Below, piece by piece: positions 8,613-17,543 of a stretch of 34,820 nt of DNA. A program made the translations under genes and the position numbers. Position 1 is the stretch's first letter. Every line of letters begins with the position of its first letter. Below the pieces are notes generated by a model that was given only the letters and a program-made list of their open reading frames with translations, was not told the DNA's origin and made no database searches. Location of the stretch: the NCBI GenBank assembly GCA_905620495.1, contig CAJQTK010000030.1, forward strand, positions 1-34,820. The letters are read 5' to 3'. Source of the DNA: an uncultured Candidatus Pelagibacter sp. (GTDB lineage Bacteria > Pseudomonadota > Alphaproteobacteria > Pelagibacterales > Pelagibacteraceae).

Positions 8613-9199
8613 AAAAAATAGTTTCAATATTATTTATTATACTTGTTGGCTTTGTCACTAACCTAATCGCAGAAGACAGTCAGTCTATCAAAAGAATTTC
8701 TGAAGGTGAGGAAGGTGCTAAGATCACAATAATTGCCTATGAGTCATTAACATGTGGTCACTGTGCAGACTTTCATAAAAATGTTTATCCAAACCTTAAG
8801 AAAGACTTTATTGATAAAGGTTTAGTGAAAATTCAATTTAGACACTTTCCTCTAGATATTGCAGCATTTAATGCTTCCAAAATTGGACAATGCAACAACG
8901 ATGGTAAATCAGATATAATGCATATTTTATATTCAGGCCAAAAAAAATGGGCAAGAGGAAAAACACCAGAGGAAGCTACAAAGTACTTAAAGAAGTTTTT
9001 AGAAGATGAGGGTGTAACCTTAGATTTTGAAAAGTGCTTAGCAGACAAAGCTATTGAAGATTATGTTTTGAATGATCGAATCGAGGGTGTTAAAAAATTT
9101 AAAGTTAATGCTACTCCTACGATAATAATTAATGACAAAAAGTTTGAAAAAGACCTAAATTATAAGAATTTAAAAAAATATCTGGAAAAACTGATATAA
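8609..9199 (+). CDS. DsbA-family thiol:disulfide oxidoreductase (exported)
   Basis: Signal-like N terminus MKKIVSILFIILVGFVTNLIAE, CGHC redox motif in YESLTCGHCADFHKN, and NATPTIIINDKKF. Confidence 0.9.
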   Translation: MKKIVSILFIILVGFVTNLIAEDSQSIKRISEGEEGAKITIIAYESLTCGHCADFHKNVYPNLKKDFIDKGLVKIQFRHFPLDIAAFNASKIGQCNNDGKSDIMHILYSGQKKWARGKTPEEATKYLKKFLEDEGVTLDFEKCLADKAIEDYVLNDRIEGVKKFKVNATPTIIINDKKFEKDLNYKNLKKYLEKLI

Positions 9200-9207
9200 G
9201 TTAGTCC

Positions 9208-11781
9208 ATGGAGTTTAAAAAAATCCAACTAAATGGATTTAAATCATTCGCTGAGAAAACAAATTTTTTAATCGAAGACGGATTAACAGGAATAGTAGGT
9301 CCTAACGGTTGTGGAAAATCTAATATTGTAGAATCCTTAAGATGGGCTATGGGAGAAACCTCAGCAAAAAGTATGAGGGGCTCTGGAATGGAAGATGTTA
9401 TTTTTAACGGAACATCAAACAAAGCTTCAAAAAATATAGCAGAAGTTTCAATCGTTGTAGATAATGCAAGTCATGAAGGACCTCTGCAATACAAGGATAT
9501 GGATCAAATTGAAGTTAGAAGAAAAATTGAAAAAGACAAAGGCTCTAAATTTTACATAAATGATAAAGAAGTAAGAGCTAGAAATGTTCAAATGTTTTTT
9601 GCAGATTTATCTACCGGTGCCCATTCACCATCGATAATAAGTCAGGGACGTATTGGAGCCTTAGTAACTGCAAAGCCTACGGACAGAAGGGCAGTCTTAG
9701 AGGAGGCTGCTAATATTTCAGGATTACATGTTAGAAGACACGAGACTGAACTTCGATTAAATGCTGCAGAAGCTAATATAAAAAGAGCAGATGAATTAAG
9801 AAGACAGCAAGAAAAACAGTTGGCCAATCTTCAAAAGCAAGCTGAAGAAGCTACGAAGTATAAGTTTATATCTAAAGAAATAAAAAAAATTGAAGCAGGC
9901 CTATATTATTTAAAATTATTAGATATTGATAATAAAATTAGAATAGAAAATGAAATCAACAATGAAGCAGTGGGAGAAGTAAATAACTTCAACCAGCAAA
10001 TTGCTCAGTTTGAAAACTCAATCAAAACAGAAACAGATAAAGTTTCTCCTTTAAGAGAAAAAAATATTGAAAACCTTTCAAGAATTCAAAGATTGAATTT
10101 AGTGTTACAAAGTTTAGATGAAGAAAATGTAAGAACGCAAGATGAGATAAAAAATTTCAAGAAATCACTAAAAACTATTGAAGAAGATATTGATAGAGAA
10201 AGAGGCATTGTAATTGATGCAAACTCGAATGAAAAAAGATTAAAAGAGGAAAAAAATGAATTAATAGAATTAGATTCTAAATATTTTGAAACTGAAAAAC
10301 TATCAAACGAAGACCTCGAAAAAGCAAAAAATCAGCTTAGTAAAGAGCAAAAAGCCGTAGATGAAATCATTGAAATGTTTGCTAATGGCAACATAAATAT
10401 CAGCATCGACCCAATTAAAGAAGTTATCAATACAATCGAAAAAATTAAAGAATTAATAAACAGTAATGAAGCTAATCAAGCTCTTACGTTGCTAGATAGA
10501 ACCAAAATGGAATTAAATAATTTCTTAAGTAATTTAGCCAATGATGAAAGTAAAAATAAACTAACTGACATCAATGAAAAAAATGACAATATAAAATTAC
10601 TTCAAGAAAAATATGCAGATAGTTTTAGTAAAAATCAATCAATTAAAAAAGAATCTATAAAAAGAAATGAAAGAATTAAAGCTATTGAAACTGAAGTTGA
10701 AAGTTGGAAAAACTTACTTTCAAACTCTCAGAAAATGGTAACAGAATTGACTGAGAGAAAAAATAAATTGTTATCACAATTAAACGAACGTGACCAACAA
10801 CCTAAAACTCAAGCGGAAAAAAAGGGCCAAGCCACTGAAGGACTAAGAATTTCAGAAAATGAAAAAAATGAAAATGAAAAGATTATTGAAGAAACTGATA
10901 AAAAGATTAACTCTTTAAGACTTGAATTAAATGATGTTCAAGAAAGATCTATTCAAATAAGAGAAAGGAAAGCAAGCTCAGGTGCGACTGTTGAAGGATT
11001 AAAAAAACGTAAAGATGACTTGTTAGAAAGAGTTAACTCTGAACTTAACCTTGAAGAAAATGATATTCTTGAAAACTCCAATTTAAATGGTGTTGAGGAA
11101 CTGCCAGACTCGGTTGCTCAAGAAGATGCTTTAGATGAAAAGAAAAAAGAAAGAGAAAAACTTGGTTCAGTTAATTTGAGGGCAGACGAAGAAACAAGTA
11201 AATATGAAATTGAAATTAAAAAAATGGAACAGGATAGAAAAGATCTTGTATCGGCAATCATTAAATTAAAAGAAAGTATTAATGAATTAAATCAAAAAGG
11301 AAGAGAGAGACTTTTAGAGGCTTTTGAAAAAGTTAATAGAAAGTTTAATGAAGTTTACACAAAATTATTTAATGGGGGAAATGCAAAATTAGAGTTAGTT
11401 GATTCTGATGACCCGCTTGAAGCTGGTTTAGAATTGCTAGTAAGTCCTCCTGGAAAAAGACTTCAGTCTATAACTTTATTATCCGGTGGTGAACAGGCCT
11501 TGACCGCTTTGTCTCTTATCTTTGCTGTGTTCCTTACTAATCCATCTCCAATCTGTGTATTAGATGAGGTTGATGCCCCGCTAGATGATGCTAACGTAAC
11601 AAGATTCTGTGGTCTCTTAGACGACTTAACAAAAATAACTAACACTAAATTTATTATTGTGACTCACCATGCTCTAACAATGTCTAAAATGAACAGACTT
11701 TATGGAGTAACTATGCCCGAAAAGGGTATTAGCCAGCTAGTAGCTGTTGATTTACAAAAAGCTGAGAGTATGGTTGCTTAA
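9208..11781 (+). CDS. smc: Chromosome segregation SMC ATPase, short form
   Basis: Walker A GIVGPNGCGKSNIVESLRWAMGE; C-terminal ABC signature LLSGGEQALTALSLIFAVF; Walker B CVLDEVDAPLDDANVTRF. Only 857 aa, with an intact reading frame. Confidence 0.93.
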   Translation: MEFKKIQLNGFKSFAEKTNFLIEDGLTGIVGPNGCGKSNIVESLRWAMGETSAKSMRGSGMEDVIFNGTSNKASKNIAEVSIVVDNASHEGPLQYKDMDQIEVRRKIEKDKGSKFYINDKEVRARNVQMFFADLSTGAHSPSIISQGRIGALVTAKPTDRRAVLEEAANISGLHVRRHETELRLNAAEANIKRADELRRQQEKQLANLQKQAEEATKYKFISKEIKKIEAGLYYLKLLDIDNKIRIENEINNEAVGEVNNFNQQIAQFENSIKTETDKVSPLREKNIENLSRIQRLNLVLQSLDEENVRTQDEIKNFKKSLKTIEEDIDRERGIVIDANSNEKRLKEEKNELIELDSKYFETEKLSNEDLEKAKNQLSKEQKAVDEIIEMFANGNINISIDPIKEVINTIEKIKELINSNEANQALTLLDRTKMELNNFLSNLANDESKNKLTDINEKNDNIKLLQEKYADSFSKNQSIKKESIKRNERIKAIETEVESWKNLLSNSQKMVTELTERKNKLLSQLNERDQQPKTQAEKKGQATEGLRISENEKNENEKIIEETDKKINSLRLELNDVQERSIQIRERKASSGATVEGLKKRKDDLLERVNSELNLEENDILENSNLNGVEELPDSVAQEDALDEKKKEREKLGSVNLRADEETSKYEIEIKKMEQDRKDLVSAIIKLKESINELNQKGRERLLEAFEKVNRKFNEVYTKLFNGGNAKLELVDSDDPLEAGLELLVSPPGKRLQSITLLSGGEQALTALSLIFAVFLTNPSPICVLDEVDAPLDDANVTRFCGLLDDLTKITNTKFIIVTHHALTMSKMNRLYGVTMPEKGISQLVAVDLQKAESMVA

Positions 11782-11788
11782 TAAATAA

Positions 11789-12064
11789 ATGCCAAAAGAT
11801 TCGCTTAAAACTCGCCTAGAGATTGCAAAATCTAAAATTGCTAAGAGAAACCTTTATAAAGACAAGGATCCACCCTCCTCTATTGGAACTGCCTTTAAAT
11901 TAAGCACAGAATTAGTGTCAGCAGTAGTAGTTGGGACAATTATAGGGTTTATTTTAGACAAAACCTTTGGTACTAAACCCTGGTTAATATTAATATTTTT
12001 TTTTGTTGGTGTGGTTTCTGGAATTATAAACGTATTCAGATCTGCAAAAAATATGCAAGAATAG
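11789..12064 (+). CDS. atpI: ATP synthase protein I (AtpI-like)
   Basis: 91 aa; STELVSAVVVGTIIGFILDKTFGTKPWLILIFFFVGVVSGIINVFR, immediately upstream of atpB. Confidence 0.88.
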   Translation: MPKDSLKTRLEIAKSKIAKRNLYKDKDPPSSIGTAFKLSTELVSAVVVGTIIGFILDKTFGTKPWLILIFFFVGVVSGIINVFRSAKNMQE

Positions 12065-12076
12065 ACTTAAAAAATT

Positions 12077-12811
12077 ATGGCAACAAATCCGATGCACCAA
12101 TTCGAGGTTTATAGAATTGGACCAGAAATAAAATTAGGTGCGATAGATATATCGTTTACAAATGCAAGTTTGTTTATGGTCATTAGTTCTTTAGCAATAC
12201 TATTAATTTTTAATCTTGGATCAAAGAAAAATTCATTATTACCTAGCAAGGTTCAACTTCTAGCAGAGTTAAGCTACAGCTTTGTTTCAAAAATGATTAG
12301 CGATACAGCTGGGTCTAAGGCAAAACCATATTTTGCATTTATCTTTTCTTTATTTATGTTTGTGCTGTTCTGCAACATGTTTGGGATGATCCCTTATGCA
12401 TTTACAGTAACTAGCCACATCATTGTTACCTTTATTTTAGCTTCATTTATTTTTGTTGGAGTAACAATCATTGGTTTTATAAAGCATGGTTTGGGCTATT
12501 TAAAATTATTTGTACCAAGTGGAGTACCGGCACTTCTTCTGCCATTAATTGTTGTTATTGAGATTATTTCTTATTTAAGTAGACCCGTAAGTCTTTCTGT
12601 TCGTTTATTTGCTAACATGATGGCTGGTCATACTATGATGAAAGTTTTCGGTGGCTTTGTAATAAGCCTCGGGATAGTTGGTGGATGGCTTCCACTGAGT
12701 TTTTCGGTTGCACTAACTGGTTTGGAAATACTGGTTGCTTTTCTTCAAGCATATGTTTTTGCAATCTTAACCTGCATCTATTTAAACGATGCATTAAATT
12801 TACACCATTAA
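12077..12811 (+). CDS. atpB: F0 ATP synthase subunit a
   Basis: 244 aa; ISYLSRPVSLSVRLFANMMAGHTMMKVF and LEILVAFLQAYVFAILTCIYLNDAL. Confidence 0.96.
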   Translation: MATNPMHQFEVYRIGPEIKLGAIDISFTNASLFMVISSLAILLIFNLGSKKNSLLPSKVQLLAELSYSFVSKMISDTAGSKAKPYFAFIFSLFMFVLFCNMFGMIPYAFTVTSHIIVTFILASFIFVGVTIIGFIKHGLGYLKLFVPSGVPALLLPLIVVIEIISYLSRPVSLSVRLFANMMAGHTMMKVFGGFVISLGIVGGWLPLSFSVALTGLEILVAFLQAYVFAILTCIYLNDALNLHH

Positions 12812-12818
12812 CTAACAT

Positions 12819-12824
12819 AGGAGG
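12819..12824 (+). promoter_or_regulatory. Shine-Dalgarno sequence AGGAGG upstream of atpE
   Basis: acatAGGAGGatataATG; perfect AGGAGG with a 5-nt gap to the atpE ATG at 12830. Confidence 0.75.
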
Positions 12825-12829
12825 ATATA

Positions 12830-13057
12830 ATGGAATTAGAAGCAGCAAAAATGATCGGAGCAGGACTAGCAGCAATAGCTCTAGCCGGTGCCGGTGTTGG
12901 AATTGGAATTATCTTTGGTAATTACCTTTCTGGCGCAATGAGAAACCCATCTGCAGCACAAAAACAATTCCCTAATCTTTTATTAGGATTTGCTTTAGCT
13001 GAGGCTACTGGTCTATTTGGATTAGTAGTTGCGTTAATTATTTTATTTGCATTTTAA
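12830..13057 (+). CDS. atpE: F0 ATP synthase subunit c
   Basis: 75 aa; GAGLAAIALAGAGVGIGIIFGNYLSGAMRNPSA...LLGFALAEATGLFGLVVALIILF. Confidence 0.97.
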   Translation: MELEAAKMIGAGLAAIALAGAGVGIGIIFGNYLSGAMRNPSAAQKQFPNLLLGFALAEATGLFGLVVALIILFAF

Positions 13058-13062
13058 ATTTA

Positions 13063-13653
13063 ATGATTAAAAAAATATTTTTTCAGTCGATATTTTTAAG
13101 CTTCCTATTTTTTATGGAAGCTTTTGCAGCTGAAAGTGGAGGTATGCCTCAATTAAATCCTGAGTTTTGGATTTCTCAAATTTTTTGGTTAACTATAACT
13201 TTTGGAATATTATATGTTGTCCTTTCTAAACTTATACTTCCAAAAATTAGTGCGAACCTTGAGATAAGAAAATCACAGATCGTAGAGAATATTGAGGCGG
13301 CGGAGAAGCAAAGAGAACAGAGCGAACTAAACATAGCAGAATACGAAAAAATAGTTCAAAATAGTAAGGATGAAGCTAAAAATTACTTCAAACAATCTAG
13401 GGGAAAACTATTGAAAGATATTAATCTTAAAAAAGATGCCTTAGATAAAGAGCTGAATTTAGAAATTCAAAAAGCCGAATCTGAAATTCAAGAACTTAAG
13501 GACAAAGCCCCTGAAAGAATTAATAAGATAGCTGTAGAAACTTCTGCAGATTTACTGCGTCAGTTAATAGGTGCGGAAGTTAATAGTAGTAGCATCTCAG
13601 CAATTGTTGATGACCTATCAAGAAAGAAGATGGATAAATATTATGGCAATTGA
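13063..13653 (+). CDS. F0 ATP synthase subunit b'
   Basis: 196 aa; GMPQLNPEFWISQIFWLTITFGILYVVLSKLILPKI followed by a long charged helix; sits between atpE and subunit b. Confidence 0.9.
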   Translation: MIKKIFFQSIFLSFLFFMEAFAAESGGMPQLNPEFWISQIFWLTITFGILYVVLSKLILPKISANLEIRKSQIVENIEAAEKQREQSELNIAEYEKIVQNSKDEAKNYFKQSRGKLLKDINLKKDALDKELNLEIQKAESEIQELKDKAPERINKIAVETSADLLRQLIGAEVNSSSISAIVDDLSRKKMDKYYGN

Positions 13654-14140
13654 TGCAACTTTTTGGGTAGCAATATCTTTTATAATTTTTATTGGAGGGC
13701 TAGTTTATCTAAAAATACCTCAAAAAATTAATGAAGTTTTAAATAAACTTATTTTAGATATTAAAAATGAAATTGATGAGAGTGAAAAATTAAGATCAGA
13801 AGCAAAAATTCTACTGGATAATGCTCAAAGTAAATTAGATACAGCTCAAGCAGATGGTAAAGAGATTTTAGAGCAGGCAAAAAAAGATAGCGACCATTTG
13901 GTTATAGAGATGAATGATAAATTTCATAAATCTTCTGAAATTAAAAAGAACTTAGCTGAAAATAAAATTATACAGATGAAGGATGCGGCACTTAAAGAGA
14001 TAAAAGATGTGTCAATAAAGATTGCAGTGGAATCAGTTAAAAAAATTATTAATACATCTGTTGATAAATCAAAACTTGATAGTTTGTTTGATAAGAATTT
14101 AGAAGAAACAAAAGTCGCATTAAAAAAAATTAATTCATAA
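13643..14140 (+). CDS. atpF: F0 ATP synthase subunit b
   Basis: Start ATG at 13643 (MAIDATFWVAISFIIFIGGLVYLKIPQKINEVLNKLILDIKNEIDESEKLRSEAK...); the track start at 13571 is an upstream in-frame extension overlapping b'. Confidence 0.9.
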   Translation: MAIDATFWVAISFIIFIGGLVYLKIPQKINEVLNKLILDIKNEIDESEKLRSEAKILLDNAQSKLDTAQADGKEILEQAKKDSDHLVIEMNDKFHKSSEIKKNLAENKIIQMKDAALKEIKDVSIKIAVESVKKIINTSVDKSKLDSLFDKNLEETKVALKKINS

Positions 14141-14179
14141 TTCTCTTACAATTTTTTAAAAAAACTATAAATTAACCAA

Positions 14180-15637
14180 ATGAAATCAATTGTCATTGGT
14201 TCTGGTTTTGGCGGTATAGCTGCCGCTCTTAGATTAAAAGCTAAAAACCATAATGTTACATTAATTGAAAAACACCCTGATCTTGGAGGTAGAGCTAGAG
14301 TATTCAAAAAAAATGGTTTTACATTTGATGCTGGGCCTACTGTAATTACAGCGCCTTATTTAATTGAGGAGCTTTTTGAACTTTTCAACAAAAAACCTGG
14401 GGACTATATAAAACTTACCCCTCTTAATATTTGGTATAGATTTATTTTTGAAGATGGAGATAAGTTTGATTATTCAGGTGATGAAGAAAAAATGAAAAAA
14501 CAAATTAGAAAAATAAATGAAGATGATGTTAAGGGATATGAAGAGCTTGTAAAATTTACTAAGAAAATATTTGATAAAGGATTTATAGAACTTGCAGATA
14601 TGCCTTTTGACAAGCCTTTGGTAATGATGAAACAATTGCCCGCTCTATTAAAGCTAAAGAGCTACAAATCAGTCTATTCATTAGTATCTTCTTATATTAA
14701 AAATGAAAAATTAAGACGCATGTTAAGCATGCACCCACTTTTGGTTGGAGGAAATCCTTTTACAACAACATCAATTTATGGATTGATACTGTATCTAGAA
14801 AAAAAATGGGGCATTCATTATTCTATGGGTGGTACAGGGAATATAATCAAAGGCTTAGAAAAACTAATGATCGAGGAAGGAATTGAAATAATTAAAGGTC
14901 AAGAAGTGATAAATATTATTTCAATTAATAATAAAATTGAAGGAATAAAACTAGATAATCAAAGAGAAATAAATGCAAACAATGTAATATGTAATGCTGA
15001 CCCACCAGCGGTCTACGAAAAACTTCTCAATCAAACCAAAGTTAATTATTTATTTGAATGGAAACAAAAAAGAATGGAATATTCTATGGGGTTGTTTGTT
15101 TATTATTTTGGCACTAAAAAAACATATTCTGATGTTGAGCATCATACAATTAAATTTGGAGACAAATATAAAGAGCACTTAAATGATATATTTAATAAAA
15201 AAAAATTAAATAAAGATATAAGTTATTATCTACATAGACCTTCTGCCACTGATAAATCTATGGCACCAGAAGGAAATGACTGCTTCTACGTACTAGTTCC
15301 AGTCCCAAATAATCAATCTAAATTAGATTGGAAAATTGAAGGTGAAAAAATGAAAGACCTAGTGATAGATAAAATGGAGAAAGCATTATTACCAAATCTT
15401 AGAGAAAACATAGTTGCTGACCTCTACTTAACACCAGATTATTTTGAAAAAGAATTGAATACTAAATTTGGATCTGGATTTTCTATACAACCTAAATTTA
15501 CCCAGTCAGCTTATTTTAGGTTTCATAATAAATCTGAGGTTTGCGAGGGATTATACTTTGTTGGTGCCGGGACACACCCAGGGGCTGGTGTTCCGGGTGT
15601 GCTATCATCAGCAAAAGTTTTAGATAAGATTATATAA
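14180..15637 (+). CDS. crtI: Phytoene desaturase
   Basis: 485 aa; MKSIVIGSGFGGIAAALRLKAKNHNVTLIEKHPDLGGRARVFKKNGFTFDAGPTVIT and C-terminal GLYFVGAGTHPGAGVPGVLSSAKVL. Confidence 0.95.
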   Translation: MKSIVIGSGFGGIAAALRLKAKNHNVTLIEKHPDLGGRARVFKKNGFTFDAGPTVITAPYLIEELFELFNKKPGDYIKLTPLNIWYRFIFEDGDKFDYSGDEEKMKKQIRKINEDDVKGYEELVKFTKKIFDKGFIELADMPFDKPLVMMKQLPALLKLKSYKSVYSLVSSYIKNEKLRRMLSMHPLLVGGNPFTTTSIYGLILYLEKKWGIHYSMGGTGNIIKGLEKLMIEEGIEIIKGQEVINIISINNKIEGIKLDNQREINANNVICNADPPAVYEKLLNQTKVNYLFEWKQKRMEYSMGLFVYYFGTKKTYSDVEHHTIKFGDKYKEHLNDIFNKKKLNKDISYYLHRPSATDKSMAPEGNDCFYVLVPVPNNQSKLDWKIEGEKMKDLVIDKMEKALLPNLRENIVADLYLTPDYFEKELNTKFGSGFSIQPKFTQSAYFRFHNKSEVCEGLYFVGAGTHPGAGVPGVLSSAKVLDKII

Positions 15638-16488
15638 TGTATAATAAAAACTATCTGTCTATTTACGCAAAGTCTTTTAACTGGGCTGGTTTTTTCTTAC
15701 CCAAAAAAACATATCAAAAATGTTCCTCATTATATGATTTCTGTAGAACAGTTGATGATATTGCAGATGATCGAAATGAATTAGTTGTTAAGAAAAAAAA
15801 CTTATCAACCTTTAAGAATGATTTTATTAATAAAAACTTCAATAATCTAATAATTAAGAAAATGTGGGACCTTATGATTGATCATAAAATTTCAATAAAA
15901 ATTATTGAGGATTTATTTGCTGGTGTTGAGTCAGACTTAAGTGAAAAAGTGCAATTAAATAACAAAAAAGATTTATTAATTTATTCTTACAGGGTTGCTG
16001 GCACAGTAGGTTTAATGATGGCCAAAATTTTAAATGTTAAAGATAGGGATTCGATGAAAGCAGCTATAGATCTAGGTATTGCAATGCAATTAACAAATAT
16101 AGCTAGGGATGTTGTTGAAGATTCAAAAGATAATAGGTTTTATATTCAGCATGATTTTCAAGTTATAAGCAATACCTTAGTTTTAGCTAACTTATTTTAT
16201 AAGAGCTGCTTTACATCAATTAAGGAAATCCCTTTTAATTTTAGATTTGCAATATTGGTTGCTAGAAGAGTTTATAGAAAAATAGGCGATGAAATTTTAA
16301 AAACAAACAATATAGAGGGTTATAATAAAGCTGGCAAAATTTATGTTAATAATTTAGGAAAAATTTATCAAACAGTTTTATCTCTAATAGATTTAATAAA
16401 GCTTTTATTAACAAAAGAAAAAAGCCATTATATGAGTGATGAACATCTTCTAATCAACGAAGAAGTAGATATGAATGAAAGAATTTGA
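15637..16488 (+). CDS. crtB: Phytoene synthase
   Basis: 283 aa; YDFCRTVDDIADD (DxxxD), YRVAGTVGLMMAKIL, AMQLTNIARDVVED. Start overlaps the crtI stop. Confidence 0.95.
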   Translation: MYNKNYLSIYAKSFNWAGFFLPKKTYQKCSSLYDFCRTVDDIADDRNELVVKKKNLSTFKNDFINKNFNNLIIKKMWDLMIDHKISIKIIEDLFAGVESDLSEKVQLNNKKDLLIYSYRVAGTVGLMMAKILNVKDRDSMKAAIDLGIAMQLTNIARDVVEDSKDNRFYIQHDFQVISNTLVLANLFYKSCFTSIKEIPFNFRFAILVARRVYRKIGDEILKTNNIEGYNKAGKIYVNNLGKIYQTVLSLIDLIKLLLTKEKSHYMSDEHLLINEEVDMNERI

Positions 16489-17542
16489 TTATATAATTAT
16501 AGGTGGTGGTTGTGCGGGATTATCTTTGGCATATGAATTAGAGATTCACAATAAGCTTAAAGATAAAACACTAGCAATTATTGAACCGAGGTTAGAATAT
16601 AAAAAAGATAAAACTTGGTCTTTCTGGAAAACTATAGATCATAACTTTGAAGATTGTGTAAAAAAAAGTTGGAAAAATTTCTCTATAAATATACCTAATA
16701 AAACTAAATATTTGGAATGTGATAAACTGCTCTATCAATCTATAGATAGTGGATTATTCTATGAAAAAATAAATTCTACACTTAAGCAGAATCAAAACAT
16801 CAGCTTCTATAAAGATGTTAGTGAAATAAGCTTAAACAATTCCTTTATCTTTAACAGCGTTCCCTCAATAGAGTCTTCAGAAAATAAGCTTTGGCAACAC
16901 TTTAAAGGTATTGAAATCGAAACTACTAAAAATGTTTTTGATGATGAGATTATAAATTTGATGGACTTTGATTGTCAACAGCTTGACAGTGTTCATTTCT
17001 TTTACACATTGACATATAATAAAAACAAAGCTCTAGTTGAAACCACATGGTTATCAGACATGAATAACGATTTAGAAATGGATTATGATGAGCAATTAAA
17101 GAATTATATAGAGAATTGCCTTAATATTAAAAACTATAAAATTAATTATAAAGAAAAAGGTGCCATACCATTGTTTTATCCGTCAAACATTAATGAAAAA
17201 AATAAAATAAATATTGGAACTGCTGGTGGTATGACTCGATTAAGCACAGGGTATACTTTCTTAAATATTCAAGAGCACAGTAGGTTTATAAGAGAGAATA
17301 TTGAAAATATTAAAAATGTTCAAAAATATGAGATTAGAAAAAAATATAAATTTTTAGATAAGATATTTTTAAGAGTTTTAAGAAGGCACCCTAAGGAAAT
17401 GCCAAGTATATTTTTTAAAATGTTTAATAATTCACCAGAGACTATTATCAAATTTTTATCAAATAAGAGCAACATAGTTGAAGACTTATTGATAATTCTT
17501 AAAATGCCTAAATGGATGTTCATTAAGAGTCTATTAAAATAA
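16475..17542 (+). CDS. crtY: Lycopene beta-cyclase
   Basis: 355 aa; N-terminal DYIIIGGGCAGLSLAYEL, KTWSFW, and GTAGGMTRLSTGYTFLNIQEHS. Confidence 0.93.
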   Translation: MKEFDYIIIGGGCAGLSLAYELEIHNKLKDKTLAIIEPRLEYKKDKTWSFWKTIDHNFEDCVKKSWKNFSINIPNKTKYLECDKLLYQSIDSGLFYEKINSTLKQNQNISFYKDVSEISLNNSFIFNSVPSIESSENKLWQHFKGIEIETTKNVFDDEIINLMDFDCQQLDSVHFFYTLTYNKNKALVETTWLSDMNNDLEMDYDEQLKNYIENCLNIKNYKINYKEKGAIPLFYPSNINEKNKINIGTAGGMTRLSTGYTFLNIQEHSRFIRENIENIKNVQKYEIRKKYKFLDKIFLRVLRRHPKEMPSIFFKMFNNSPETIIKFLSNKSNIVEDLLIILKMPKWMFIKSLLK

Positions 17543-17543
17543 A

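Noticed and set aside
12633-12921. ORFs at 12633..12875 (-) and 12685..12921 (+) across the atpB/atpE junction
   Set aside because: Alternate-frame shadows of atpB and atpE, both unambiguous; translations look like frame noise.
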